Assembly: GCF_022370755.2 (NCBI RefSeq)
Contig: NZ_CP092364.2
Coordinates: forward strand, 868,001 to 932,000
Direction of reading: 5' to 3'
DNA from: Mycolicibacterium goodii
Lineage (GTDB): Bacteria > Actinomycetota > Actinomycetes > Mycobacteriales > Mycobacteriaceae
DNA length: 64,000 nt
The position numbers and the translations under genes were made by a program. Below, piece by piece: positions 9,349 to 16,933 of this stretch (position 1 is the stretch's first letter; each line of letters begins with the position of its first letter). The notes under the pieces are model-generated. The model saw nothing but the letters and a program-made list of their open reading frames with translations. It searched no databases and had not been told where the DNA came from.

Positions 9349-10319
9349 CAGCACCAGAGACGATGCCGGACGGCAGCGGCAACCGCGTGCTCGGGACGGC
9401 GAGGACCGAAGCTGAGCGCCGGGTCGAGCGCGTGCTCGCATCGATCGTCCCCTGGCAGAGGTGCAGCATGGGATATGCTCCGGTGGCCGGAGGCCTGTCG
9501 AACAGCAACTGGCGGATCTCCGTGGACGGATCCGACCGGCGGTATTTCCTGAAGATCCCCGGAGAAGGCACCGACGAGTTCGTCGATCGTGCCGTGGCCA
9601 ACGAGGCCGCCCGACGCGCCGGAGAACTGGGCATCGGCCCGGAGGTCGTGTACTTCGATCAGGACACCGGCGTCGAGGTGATCGAGTTCCTCGAGGGCTA
9701 CCGAGCGTGCACCAACGGCGATTTCAAGGATCCCGACGTGCCCCGTCAGATCGTGGACATCTACCGGATCCTGCACGGCGGGAACCTGTTGAGCACCACC
9801 AAGACCGTCTTCGACATGATCGACGAGCATCTGGAAGGCGTTGCCGAACACGGGGTGCGGCTGCCCGCCGACTTCGAGTTGATGCTCGCCGAGTACCAGG
9901 TGGCGAAGTCAGCGCTGCTGGCCTCCGGGTTGGAACTGGTGGCCTGCCACAACGATCCGATGCCGGGCAATTTCCTGGTGGCACACGGCAAACCCATGAA
10001 GATGGTCGACTTCGAGTTCGCGTCGAACAACGAGCGCGCCTACGAACTCGCCGTGCTGACCACCGAGATGTTCTACGGCGAGCAGCTGACCATGGAGCTG
10101 ATCGAGGAGTTCTACGGCAGTTTCGATTTCGCAAAGGCCGCCCGGGTGCAGGTGTGTGGCGCGCTGGCCGACGTCAAATGGGGTCTGTGGGCATGTCTCA
10201 AGCAGAAGCTCAACACCGAGTGGAGTTTCGACTATCACAAGTACGGGTGCTGGAAGCTCGCGCGGGCACGCCTGAAGATGTCAGATCCGCGTTGGCCGTT
10301 CTGGTTGAAGGCCCTCTAG
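9345..10319 (+). CDS. Small-molecule kinase, choline/ethanolamine-kinase-like (second paralogue)
   Basis: A 324-residue kinase and the last gene of the run. Features: GGLSNSNWR at 49-57 (glycine-rich loop of choline-kinase-like enzymes), Lys70 in YFLKIPG, catalytic loop HNDPMPGN at 202-209 and DFE at 222-224. It aligns end to end with the preceding kinase (RLPADFE, ADVKWGL, WKLARARL versus WQFVRSRI). The ATG overlaps the upstream stop by 4 bp. The two may form a heterodimer or act on successive intermediates. It ends within the last codons of the convergent corA gene (4-bp overlap), which closes the operon. Substrate unknown. Confidence 0.87.
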   Translation: MTAPETMPDGSGNRVLGTARTEAERRVERVLASIVPWQRCSMGYAPVAGGLSNSNWRISVDGSDRRYFLKIPGEGTDEFVDRAVANEAARRAGELGIGPEVVYFDQDTGVEVIEFLEGYRACTNGDFKDPDVPRQIVDIYRILHGGNLLSTTKTVFDMIDEHLEGVAEHGVRLPADFELMLAEYQVAKSALLASGLELVACHNDPMPGNFLVAHGKPMKMVDFEFASNNERAYELAVLTTEMFYGEQLTMELIEEFYGSFDFAKAARVQVCGALADVKWGLWACLKQKLNTEWSFDYHKYGCWKLARARLKMSDPRWPFWLKAL

Positions 10320-11386
10320 AGCCAGTTGTTGCGCCGGAACGTGCGGTACAGCACGAAACACACCAGTGCCATCACGCACAGCACCGCGGGATAGCCCCAC
10401 GTCCAATGCAATTCGGGCATGTTGTCGAAGTTCATGCCGTAGATGCCCGCGAGCGCGGTAGGCACGGCTGCGATCGCCACCCACGCCGAGATCTTGCGCA
10501 TGTCCACGTTCTGCTGCACCGCGATCTTGCCCAGTGCGGCCTGCACGAGCGAGCTGAGCATCTCGTCGTAACTCGCGACGCGTTCTGACGCGATCACGTT
10601 GTGGTCCAGGACGTCGCGCATATAGCGACGGACCTCGACCGAGATCAGGTCGTTGTGGTCGGTGAGCAGACGCGACAGGGCCTGCGTGAGCGGGCTGACC
10701 GCGCGGCGCATCTCCACGACCTCCCGCTTGAGCAGGTAGATGCTCTCGATACCGGTTCGGCTGCGTGGTGAGAAGACGTCTTCTTCCATGGCGTCGATGT
10801 CGGTCTCGATGAGATCGGTGACGTCGAGGTAGCTGTCGACCACGTGGTCGGCGATGGCGTGCATGACGGCGAACGGACCGAGTTTGAGGATCGCGGGCGA
10901 GGAGTCGAGGCGCTTGCGCACACCGGCGAGACCGCTGTGGTCGCCGTGGCGCACGGTGACGACGAATTCCGGCCCGACGAACACCATGATCTCGCCGGTT
11001 TCGACGATCTCGCGTGCGTTCTCGACGGATTCGTGCTCGACGTAGTTGATGGTCTTGAGCACCAGGAACAGTGTGGTGTCGTAACGCTCGAGTTTGGGCC
11101 GTTGATGCGCGTGCACCGCGTCCTCGACCGCCAGTTCGTGCAGGCCGAAAACGTCGGCAACGGATTGCATCTGGAACTCGTCGGGCTCGTGCAGGCCGAT
11201 CCACACGAACGCCTTCTTTCCCGCGGCGCTCAGCTCACGGACCTTGTTCACCGCGGCGGCGTGAGTGTATTTGCCGGGCAGGCGGGTTCCCTCGCAGTAC
11301 ACGCCACAGTCGACCATCGCCTGCGCCACCGGGACGCGGATGCCCGCAGCGTTCGGTTCGACCCGGATGGCGCGGAATCGTGGCAT
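10316..11386 (-). CDS. corA: CorA magnesium/cobalt channel
   Basis: A 356-residue CorA channel: a long soluble N-terminal domain, a coiled stalk helix, then two C-terminal membrane helices with the signature GMN in AGIYGMNFDNMPE and a basic tail (RTFRRNNWL). It forms a pentameric cytoplasmic-membrane channel for Mg2+ or Co2+. The start at 11386 (MPRFRAIRVE) is chosen because AGGGAGG sits 7 bp upstream; an ATG 30 bp earlier lacks such a site. Divergent from malic enzyme, as in the Rv1239c region of M. tuberculosis. Probable orthologue of Rv1239c. Confidence 0.92.
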   Translation of the reverse strand: MPRFRAIRVEPNAAGIRVPVAQAMVDCGVYCEGTRLPGKYTHAAAVNKVRELSAAGKKAFVWIGLHEPDEFQMQSVADVFGLHELAVEDAVHAHQRPKLERYDTTLFLVLKTINYVEHESVENAREIVETGEIMVFVGPEFVVTVRHGDHSGLAGVRKRLDSSPAILKLGPFAVMHAIADHVVDSYLDVTDLIETDIDAMEEDVFSPRSRTGIESIYLLKREVVEMRRAVSPLTQALSRLLTDHNDLISVEVRRYMRDVLDHNVIASERVASYDEMLSSLVQAALGKIAVQQNVDMRKISAWVAIAAVPTALAGIYGMNFDNMPELHWTWGYPAVLCVMALVCFVLYRTFRRNNWL

Positions 11387-11485
11387 ACCCGGCCTCCCTT
11401 CGCTGCTTCGATGCAAAATGCTACGCGGTCGGCGTTTGTAAAGGACCGCTCACCGACGGGGAAGGCACGCTGGTGAGATTCCCCT

Positions 11486-12673
11486 GTGAAGTACCCTTGC
11501 GCCGTGTCGGAATTGGTGCGTACCCCCCAAGTGGTCATCGAGGACTCCGAGATTTTTGCCGCGCATGAAGGCGGAAAGCTCTCTGTCGAGTTGAAATCCC
11601 CGCTGGACACCCAGCGCGCGTTGTCCATCGCCTACACGCCCGGCGTTGCCCAGGTCAGCCGGGCGATCGCCGCGGATGCGACGTTGGCCCAGAAGTACAC
11701 GTGGGCCAACCGCCTGGTGGCGGTCGTCAGTGACGGCAGTGCGGTGCTCGGTCTCGGCGACATCGGGGCGGCGGCATCGCTTCCGGTCATGGAGGGCAAG
11801 GCCGCGTTGTTCAAGGCGTTCGGCGGCCTGGACTCGATCCCGATCGTGCTGGACACCAAGGATCCCGACGAGATCGTCGAGACGCTGATCCGCCTGCGCC
11901 CCACATTCGGCGCGGTGAACCTCGAGGACATCTCCGCGCCCCGCTGCTTCGAGATCGAGCGCCGCGTCATCGAGGCGCTGGACTGCCCCGTCATGCACGA
12001 CGACCAGCACGGCACCGCGATCGTGGTGCTCGCCGCGCTGCTCGGGGCGGTCAAGGTGCTCGACCGCGACCTGTCGAGCCTCAAGGTCGTGGTATCGGGA
12101 GCCGGCGCCGCGGGTGTCGCGTGCACCAACATCCTGCTGAACAGCGGCATCAGCGACATCGTGGTCCTCGACAGTTCGGGCATCGTTTCCGGCGGCCGCA
12201 GCGATCTCAACCCGATCAAGGCCGAGCTCGCGCAGCGCACCAATCCGCGCGGCCTCACGGGTGGGCTGGTCGAGGCGCTCGCCGGCGCCGACGTCTTCCT
12301 CGGGGTGTCGGCCGGGGTGGTGCCGGAGGAACTCATCGCGACGATGGCGCCGAAGGGCATCGTGTTCGCGCTGTCCAACCCGGATCCGGAGATCCATCCG
12401 GACGCCGCGCGCGAGCATGCCGCGGTGGTCGCGACGGGCCGCAGCGACTTCCCGAACCAGATCAACAACGTGCTGGCGTTTCCCGGTGTGTTCCGTGGTG
12501 CTCTCGACGCGGGTGCGCGGCGGATCACCGAGGAGATGAAAGTGGCTGCCGCGCATGCCATCTTCTCGGTCGTCGGCGACGACCTCGCGGTCGACCACAT
12601 CGTGCCGAGCGCGCTGGATCCGCGAGTCGGCCCGGCCGTGGCGGCTGCGGTGGCGGAAGCCTCCGGGGTCTGA
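11486..12673 (+). CDS. mez: Malic enzyme, NAD(P)-dependent
   Basis: A 395-residue oxidative decarboxylase converting malate to pyruvate and CO2, in the short form without a phosphotransacetylase domain. Seen: the SIAYTPGVAQV tyrosine region, WANRLVAVVSDGSAVLGLG, catalytic lysine in MEGKAALFKAFGG, CPVMHDDQHGTAIVV metal site and the nucleotide-binding VVSGAGAAGVACTN. It links the C4 acids of the TCA cycle to pyruvate, sensible in a chromosome segment that also carries kgd. The first in-frame GTG is at 11486; a GTG at 11504 (MSELVRT) is also possible. M. tuberculosis has malate dehydrogenase at this position, so the content differs although the neighbours match. Confidence 0.9.
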   Translation: MKYPCAVSELVRTPQVVIEDSEIFAAHEGGKLSVELKSPLDTQRALSIAYTPGVAQVSRAIAADATLAQKYTWANRLVAVVSDGSAVLGLGDIGAAASLPVMEGKAALFKAFGGLDSIPIVLDTKDPDEIVETLIRLRPTFGAVNLEDISAPRCFEIERRVIEALDCPVMHDDQHGTAIVVLAALLGAVKVLDRDLSSLKVVVSGAGAAGVACTNILLNSGISDIVVLDSSGIVSGGRSDLNPIKAELAQRTNPRGLTGGLVEALAGADVFLGVSAGVVPEELIATMAPKGIVFALSNPDPEIHPDAAREHAAVVATGRSDFPNQINNVLAFPGVFRGALDAGARRITEEMKVAAAHAIFSVVGDDLAVDHIVPSALDPRVGPAVAAAVAEASGV

Positions 12674-12681
12674 GCAGGTTC

Positions 12682-13524
12682 ATGCGCCGGATCCTGGCCT
12701 CGGCCGTCCTGGTTGCGATGGCGCTGATCACGTCGGGGTGCGGTGGGCAGTCCGGCCCGCCGCCCGTCCCGGTCGGTGCGGCCCCCGGTGCGGAGTCCGC
12801 GCTGATCGGTCACCTCTACGCGGCGGCGCTGCGCTACTACGGCACGCCGGCGCAGGTCGTGGAAACCGATGAGGGTCTCGGCGCGCTGGATTCGTCGGCG
12901 GTGACGGTGCTGCCCGGTTTCACCGGCCAGTTGCTGGTCACGTTGAACCCGGGCGCCACCGCGCGTGCCGACGAACAGGTGTACCGCGACCTGCTGTCGG
13001 CGCTGCCGGAAGGCGTTGCCGCCGGCGACTACACCACATCGGCACAGGACAAACCGGCGCTGGTGGTCACCGAGGCCACCACACAGGCGTGGGAGGGCAG
13101 CGATCTGGCCGCGTTGCGTCGTCACTGCGCCGACGTACGGCCCGGGGTGGTGGCCGGCGCCCGCGTGCCGACCACGATCGGCCAGTGCACGTTGCGCAAG
13201 CCGGTGCAGTTCGACGACGAGGCGGAACTGTTCGCGGCGCTGGACGCAGGCAAAATCGACGCGGCGTGGTCGCGCACCGCAGACCCGGACATCCCGTCAC
13301 ACCTGGTGGTGCTCGCCGACCGCACGTCGCTGATCCGTGCCGAGAATCTGGTGCCGCTGTACCGCCGCAACGAACTCGACGAGCGCCAGATCAGGGCGCT
13401 CAACGAGATCGCGGGCGTGCTCGACACCGGCTCGCTGGCCGATATGCGTCGCAAGGTATCCGAAGGCGCCGATCCCGGTGCGGTGGCCGACGAGTTCCTG
13501 CAGGCCAACCCCTTGGGGCATTAG
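12682..13524 (+). CDS. lpqZ: Lipoprotein LpqZ, substrate-binding-protein-like
   Basis: A 280-residue exported lipoprotein. The signal peptide MRRILASAVLVAMALITSGC ends in the lipobox with Cys20. The mature part resembles osmoprotectant/glycine-betaine-binding proteins of OpuAC type (SALIGHLYAAALRYYG near the start, LVPLYRRNELDERQIRALNE and ADEFLQANPLG near the end). No permease or ATPase partner gene is close, so its transport function is uncertain. It follows the malic enzyme by 8 bp and may share its transcript. Synteny with Rv1244 supports the name. Confidence 0.85.
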   Translation: MRRILASAVLVAMALITSGCGGQSGPPPVPVGAAPGAESALIGHLYAAALRYYGTPAQVVETDEGLGALDSSAVTVLPGFTGQLLVTLNPGATARADEQVYRDLLSALPEGVAAGDYTTSAQDKPALVVTEATTQAWEGSDLAALRRHCADVRPGVVAGARVPTTIGQCTLRKPVQFDDEAELFAALDAGKIDAAWSRTADPDIPSHLVVLADRTSLIRAENLVPLYRRNELDERQIRALNEIAGVLDTGSLADMRRKVSEGADPGAVADEFLQANPLGH

Positions 13525-13531
13525 CGCGGCC

Positions 13532-14356
13532 CTAACGAGGCATCGCCCTGCTCGCGACGGTGGAGAACAGCCGCTGGTATCCGGAACCCGTGATCCGGAC
13601 GATGATGTCGAGAACCTTGGCGTCGGGGCCGACGAGCACCCTGGCCTTGTTCTTGCGCACGCCGTCGAGGATGATCGCGGCGGCCCGCTGCGGCGTGGTG
13701 TTGGCGAGCTTCTTGTCGAACGCCTCGGCGAGTTCCTTGGCATCGAGCCCCTCGGCAGCGGTGGCATTGCGGGCGATCGCGGTCTTGATGCCACCGGGGT
13801 GCACGGTCGTGACCTTCACCGGATGCTTGGCCACGGCCATCTCCTGGCGCAGCGCCTCGGTGAACCCGCGCACCGCGAACTTCGCGGAGTTGTAGGCGGC
13901 CTGGCCGGGCACCGAGAAGAGTCCGAAGACGCTCGACACGTTGATCACATGACCGTCGCCCGAGGCGATGAGGTGCGGCAGGAATGCCTTGGTGCCGTTG
14001 ACCACGCCCCAGAAGTCCACGTCCATCACGCGTTCGATGTCCTTGAACTCGGTGATCTCGACGTCACCGGTGAACGCGATGCCCGCGTTGTTGTAGATCT
14101 GGTTGACCTTGCCGTAGTGCTCCTTGACCGCGTCGGCGTAGAGCTGGAACGCCTCGCGCTCGGTCACATCGAGCCGGTCGGCCTTCACGGGCGCGCCGAT
14201 GGCCTTGAGTCGCTCCTCGGTGGCGGCGAGGCCTTCGGTGTCGACGTCGCTGATGGCCAGCTTGGCGCCCGACCGGCCCAGTTCGATGGCCAGTGCCTGC
14301 CCGATCCCGCTTCCCGCGCCCGTGACGACGGCGACTTTCCCGGCGAAGCCCTCCAT
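13532..14356 (-). CDS. Short-chain dehydrogenase/reductase (Rv1245c-type)
   Basis: A 274-residue classical SDR. NAD(P)-binding TGAGSGIG lies near residues 13-20, NNAG in the middle and the catalytic pattern S...YNSAK (GQAAYNSAKFAVRG) follows. A C-terminal extension of about 30 residues (TGSGYQRLFSTVASRAMPR) is typical of the mycobacterial Rv1245c group. Start 14356 (MEGFAGKVAVVTG) is preferred because GGGAG lies 8 bp upstream; an ATG 36 bp earlier has no clear site. Convergent with lpqZ, 7 bp apart. Substrate unknown, probably a lipid or ketone. Confidence 0.88.
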   Translation of the reverse strand: MEGFAGKVAVVTGAGSGIGQALAIELGRSGAKLAISDVDTEGLAATEERLKAIGAPVKADRLDVTEREAFQLYADAVKEHYGKVNQIYNNAGIAFTGDVEITEFKDIERVMDVDFWGVVNGTKAFLPHLIASGDGHVINVSSVFGLFSVPGQAAYNSAKFAVRGFTEALRQEMAVAKHPVKVTTVHPGGIKTAIARNATAAEGLDAKELAEAFDKKLANTTPQRAAAIILDGVRKNKARVLVGPDAKVLDIIVRITGSGYQRLFSTVASRAMPR

Positions 14357-14436
14357 ACCCACACTCCCTCGTGCTTGTTCGACGTGTGTCAATGGAGCCA
14401 GCGTAACCGGTACCGCCGGTTCCGCCTACGTGGCGG

Positions 14437-14694
14437 TCAGGAGGCCGCCCTCGCGGGCCGCCAGACCTCGGCGAGGTGGGCGAGTGGCACGCCGAGTGCG
14501 TCGCTGAGGCCGACGATGGTGCCGAACGCGGGGGAGGGGAGTCGCCCCGTCTCGATCTTGCGCAGGGTCTCCGGCGAGATGCCCGCCGACACCGCGACCT
14601 CTTCGAGGGTGCGTGATGCGCGCGCGGCGCGCAGTGTGGCGCCGAGCCTGCGTCCGGCGGCGACCTGTTCGGGGGTGAGCGGGGTGCGAACCAC
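14437..14694 (-). CDS. Small XRE-family repressor
   Basis: An 85-residue protein that is essentially one helix-turn-helix domain: LGATLRAARASRTLEEVAV then AGISPETLRKIETGRLPSP, followed by a helix and a short tail (LAEVWRPARAAS). The GTG at 14694 is used; longer upstream frames run through the operator and into the divergent gene. It faces a methionine aminopeptidase gene 67 bp away, with two identical-type palindromes in between, so it very probably represses itself and its neighbour. M. tuberculosis carries relBE around this position instead (from memory). Confidence 0.85.
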   Translation of the reverse strand: MVRTPLTPEQVAAGRRLGATLRAARASRTLEEVAVSAGISPETLRKIETGRLPSPAFGTIVGLSDALGVPLAHLAEVWRPARAAS

Positions 14695-14711
14695 GGGTCC
14701 ACGGTAACGCC

Positions 14712-14747
14712 GGTATTTGAATACCGCTAGAGTGGTATTTAAATACC
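14712..14747. promoter_or_regulatory. Tandem operator: two GGTATTTRAATACC palindromes
   Basis: Two 14-bp palindromes, GGTATTTGAATACC (14712-14725) and GGTATTTAAATACC (14734-14747), lie in the 67-bp gap between the XRE gene and the aminopeptidase. Their centres are 22 bp apart, two helical turns, so two repressor dimers would sit on the same face of the DNA. They differ at one base. The AT-rich sequence is conspicuous in this GC-rich genome and overlaps where both promoters must be. The second site ends 14 bp before the aminopeptidase ATG. Confidence 0.8.
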
Positions 14748-14761
14748 GATCGGAGAGGCAC

Positions 14762-15523
14762 ATGATCGAACTGAAAACCCCTGCCGAGATCGACAAGATG
14801 CGGACCACCGGCCGCTTCGTGGCCGAAGTGCTCGGCGAACTCACCGGCATGGCGGGGGTCGGCATCAACCTGCTCGACCTCGAACACCGTGCCCGCGACA
14901 TGATCGCCGGCCGCGGTGCCGAATCCTGCTATTGGGACTACCACCCGTCGTTCGGCTCGGGACCGTTCCGCAACGTGATCTGCCTGTCGGTGAACGACGC
15001 GGTGCTGCACGGTCTTCCGCACGACTATGTGCTGCGCGACGGTGACGTGCTGAGCCTGGATTTCGCGGTGTCGATCGACGGCTGGGTCGCCGATGCGGCG
15101 CGCACGGTGATCGTCGGCAACCCTGATCCCGAGGACGAACGTCTCGTGCGGGCCACGCGTGAGGCGCTCGCCGCGGGCACCGAGGCCGCGGTGCCGGGAA
15201 ACCGGCTCGGTGACATCTCGGCGGCGATCGGCGCCGTCGCCGCCGACTACGGCTATCCCGTCAACCTCGAGTTCGGCGGCCACGGTCTTGGGCGCACGAT
15301 GCACGAGGATCCGCACGTCCCCAACCGTGGCAGGCCCGGGCGCGGTATGCGGTTGCGGGAGGGGATGACCCTGGCTCTCGAACCGTGGTTCGCACGCACC
15401 ACCGACCGCATCAGGTTCGACCGCGACGGCTGGACCATCCGCTCGGCCGACGGCTCACGTACCGCACACACCGAGAACACCGTGGCGATCACCGCGGACG
15501 GCCCGCTGGTGCTCACGGCCTGA
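14762..15523 (+). CDS. map: Methionine aminopeptidase, type I (secondary copy)
   Basis: A 253-residue type I aminopeptidase that removes N-terminal Met. All expected ligands are seen: substrate His in SVNDAVLHGLP, Asp in LSLDFAV and WVADAART, His in GGHGLGRTMHEDPH, Glu in LALEPWF and TENTVAI. There is no N-terminal zinc-finger or SH3-binding extension. GGAGAGG lies 4 bp before the chosen ATG; an ATG 45 bp earlier would put the coding region through the operator. Housekeeping map genes normally sit elsewhere, near secY/adk or ispG, so this is an extra copy under local XRE control. It may process special N-termini or act under particular conditions. Confidence 0.9.
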   Translation: MIELKTPAEIDKMRTTGRFVAEVLGELTGMAGVGINLLDLEHRARDMIAGRGAESCYWDYHPSFGSGPFRNVICLSVNDAVLHGLPHDYVLRDGDVLSLDFAVSIDGWVADAARTVIVGNPDPEDERLVRATREALAAGTEAAVPGNRLGDISAAIGAVAADYGYPVNLEFGGHGLGRTMHEDPHVPNRGRPGRGMRLREGMTLALEPWFARTTDRIRFDRDGWTIRSADGSRTAHTENTVAITADGPLVLTA

Positions 15524-15526
15524 GGT

Positions 15527-16837
15527 TCAGTGCTCGGGCCGCAGCAGCAGCGTGGCGACGACACTGATGACCGCGGTGGCCACCAGGTAGCCGCACGCGT
15601 ACCAGGGCTTGCCGTCGCCCACCGCGATCAGCGACGTCAGAATCAGCGGTGTCAGGCCCGACGCGTACACGCCGGACAATTGGTAGACCGTGGACAGGCC
15701 CGTGTAGCGGCTGCGGGTCGGGAACAGGGACGCGTAGAGCGTGCCCTGGGCGCCGTAGAACAGGGCGTGGATGACGCCGAACGCCAGGATCATGCCGATC
15801 GCGTACGCGGCGATGCTGCCCGTGTTGAACAACGCGAACGCCGGGAACACGATCAGGCCATACGCCGCGATGCCCGCCGTGTACACCGTGCGCGGGCTGA
15901 ACCGGTCGGCCAGCAGACCCGACACCGGCAGCAGGACCGCCATCAGCAGCGCCGCCACGGTCACGACGATCAGCACCGCAACCTTGTCGAGCCCCAGCGT
16001 CGCGGTCGCGTAGGCGATCGTGAACACGCCCCACGTGTTGAACGCGGCACCTTCACCCCAACGTGACAGCAGGCCCAGGATCGTCGAACGCAGCACGGGC
16101 GGCCTGAACACGTCGCGCACCGGCACCGCCGAGCGGTCGTCCTCCCGGCGCACCCGCTCGAACGCCGGGGTCTCGGCGACCCGGAACCGCACCACCACAC
16201 CGAAGATCACCAGCGCGATGCTGATCAGGAACGCGATGCGCCAGCCGTAGGACTGGAACGCCTCGGGCGACAACACGATCTGCAGCACCACGAACACCGC
16301 GGTGCCCAGCGCGAGCCCCAGCGCGAGCCCGATCTGGGGGATGCTGCCGAACAGGCCGCGGCGGTGGCGCGGGCTGTGCTCGACGGCCAGCAGCACCGCA
16401 CCGGCCCATTCGCCACCGAGCGCGAAACCCTGAACGATGCGCAGGAGCAGCAGCAGGACCGGCGCGAGCACACCGATCTGCGCGGCGGTCGGCAGTACGC
16501 CCATCAACGCCGTGGCCACGCCCATCAGCAGCATGGTCAGCGCGAGGGTCTTCTTACGGCCGATGCGGTCACCGACATGCCCGAACACGAAACCGCCGAT
16601 GGGACGCACCACGAAGCCGACCGCGAACGTCGCGAATGCCAGCATCGTGCCGACGAACGAGCTCTGGTCGGGGAAGAACGCGTGGTTGAACACGAGGCTC
16701 GCGGCCGTCGCGTACAGGAAGAAGTCGTACCACTCGATGGTCGTGCCGACCACGCTCGCCAGTACGGCGGTGCGGACGGTCTTCTTCTCGTCGGGTGTCT
16801 GCGGCTGTTCGTCGACCCGGTGTGCGGTGACGGTCAT
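15527..16837 (-). CDS. MFS transporter, metabolite:H+ symporter (MHS) family
   Basis: A 436-residue, 12-helix carrier. MHS signatures: ASVVGTTIEWYDFFLYATA after the N-terminal tail, VVRPIGGFVFGHVGDRIGRKK in loop 2-3 and RIVQGFALGGEWAGAVL. The group imports dicarboxylates, shikimate, proline/betaine or aromatic acids with protons. Start ATG 16837 is taken; a TTG at 16852 would add five residues. It lies head to tail behind kgd but is separated from it by a strong hairpin, so it probably has its own promoter. It ends 3 bp after the convergent aminopeptidase. Substrate unknown. Confidence 0.88.
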   Translation of the reverse strand: MTVTAHRVDEQPQTPDEKKTVRTAVLASVVGTTIEWYDFFLYATAASLVFNHAFFPDQSSFVGTMLAFATFAVGFVVRPIGGFVFGHVGDRIGRKKTLALTMLLMGVATALMGVLPTAAQIGVLAPVLLLLLRIVQGFALGGEWAGAVLLAVEHSPRHRRGLFGSIPQIGLALGLALGTAVFVVLQIVLSPEAFQSYGWRIAFLISIALVIFGVVVRFRVAETPAFERVRREDDRSAVPVRDVFRPPVLRSTILGLLSRWGEGAAFNTWGVFTIAYATATLGLDKVAVLIVVTVAALLMAVLLPVSGLLADRFSPRTVYTAGIAAYGLIVFPAFALFNTGSIAAYAIGMILAFGVIHALFYGAQGTLYASLFPTRSRYTGLSTVYQLSGVYASGLTPLILTSLIAVGDGKPWYACGYLVATAVISVVATLLLRPEH

Positions 16838-16860
16838 GCGCGGGCGGTCCAAGAAATAGG

Positions 16861-16894
16861 CACCCTAGTTGGTTAATGGAAACCAACCAGGGTG
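16861..16894 (-). terminator. Hairpin downstream of kgd, candidate terminator
   Basis: A 14-bp stem (CACCCTAGTTGGTT paired with AACCAACCAGGGTG, one G-T type mismatch) with a 6-nt loop lies 39 bp beyond the kgd stop and 23 bp before the MHS transporter start. On the minus strand it is followed by a short TATTTCTT run instead of a full U-tract, as is common for mycobacterial terminators. It could alternatively act as an operator for the transporter gene. Confidence 0.55.
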
Positions 16895-16933
16895 CCCAGG
16901 GTTACGCGCGGGGTGATTACAAGTCGCCCCAGA

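Noticed and set aside
8401..10319. The two phosphotransferases as aminoglycoside-resistance genes
   Set aside because: They lie in a catabolic operon with symporter and hydrolases, and the second resembles choline/ethanolamine kinases more than APH enzymes.
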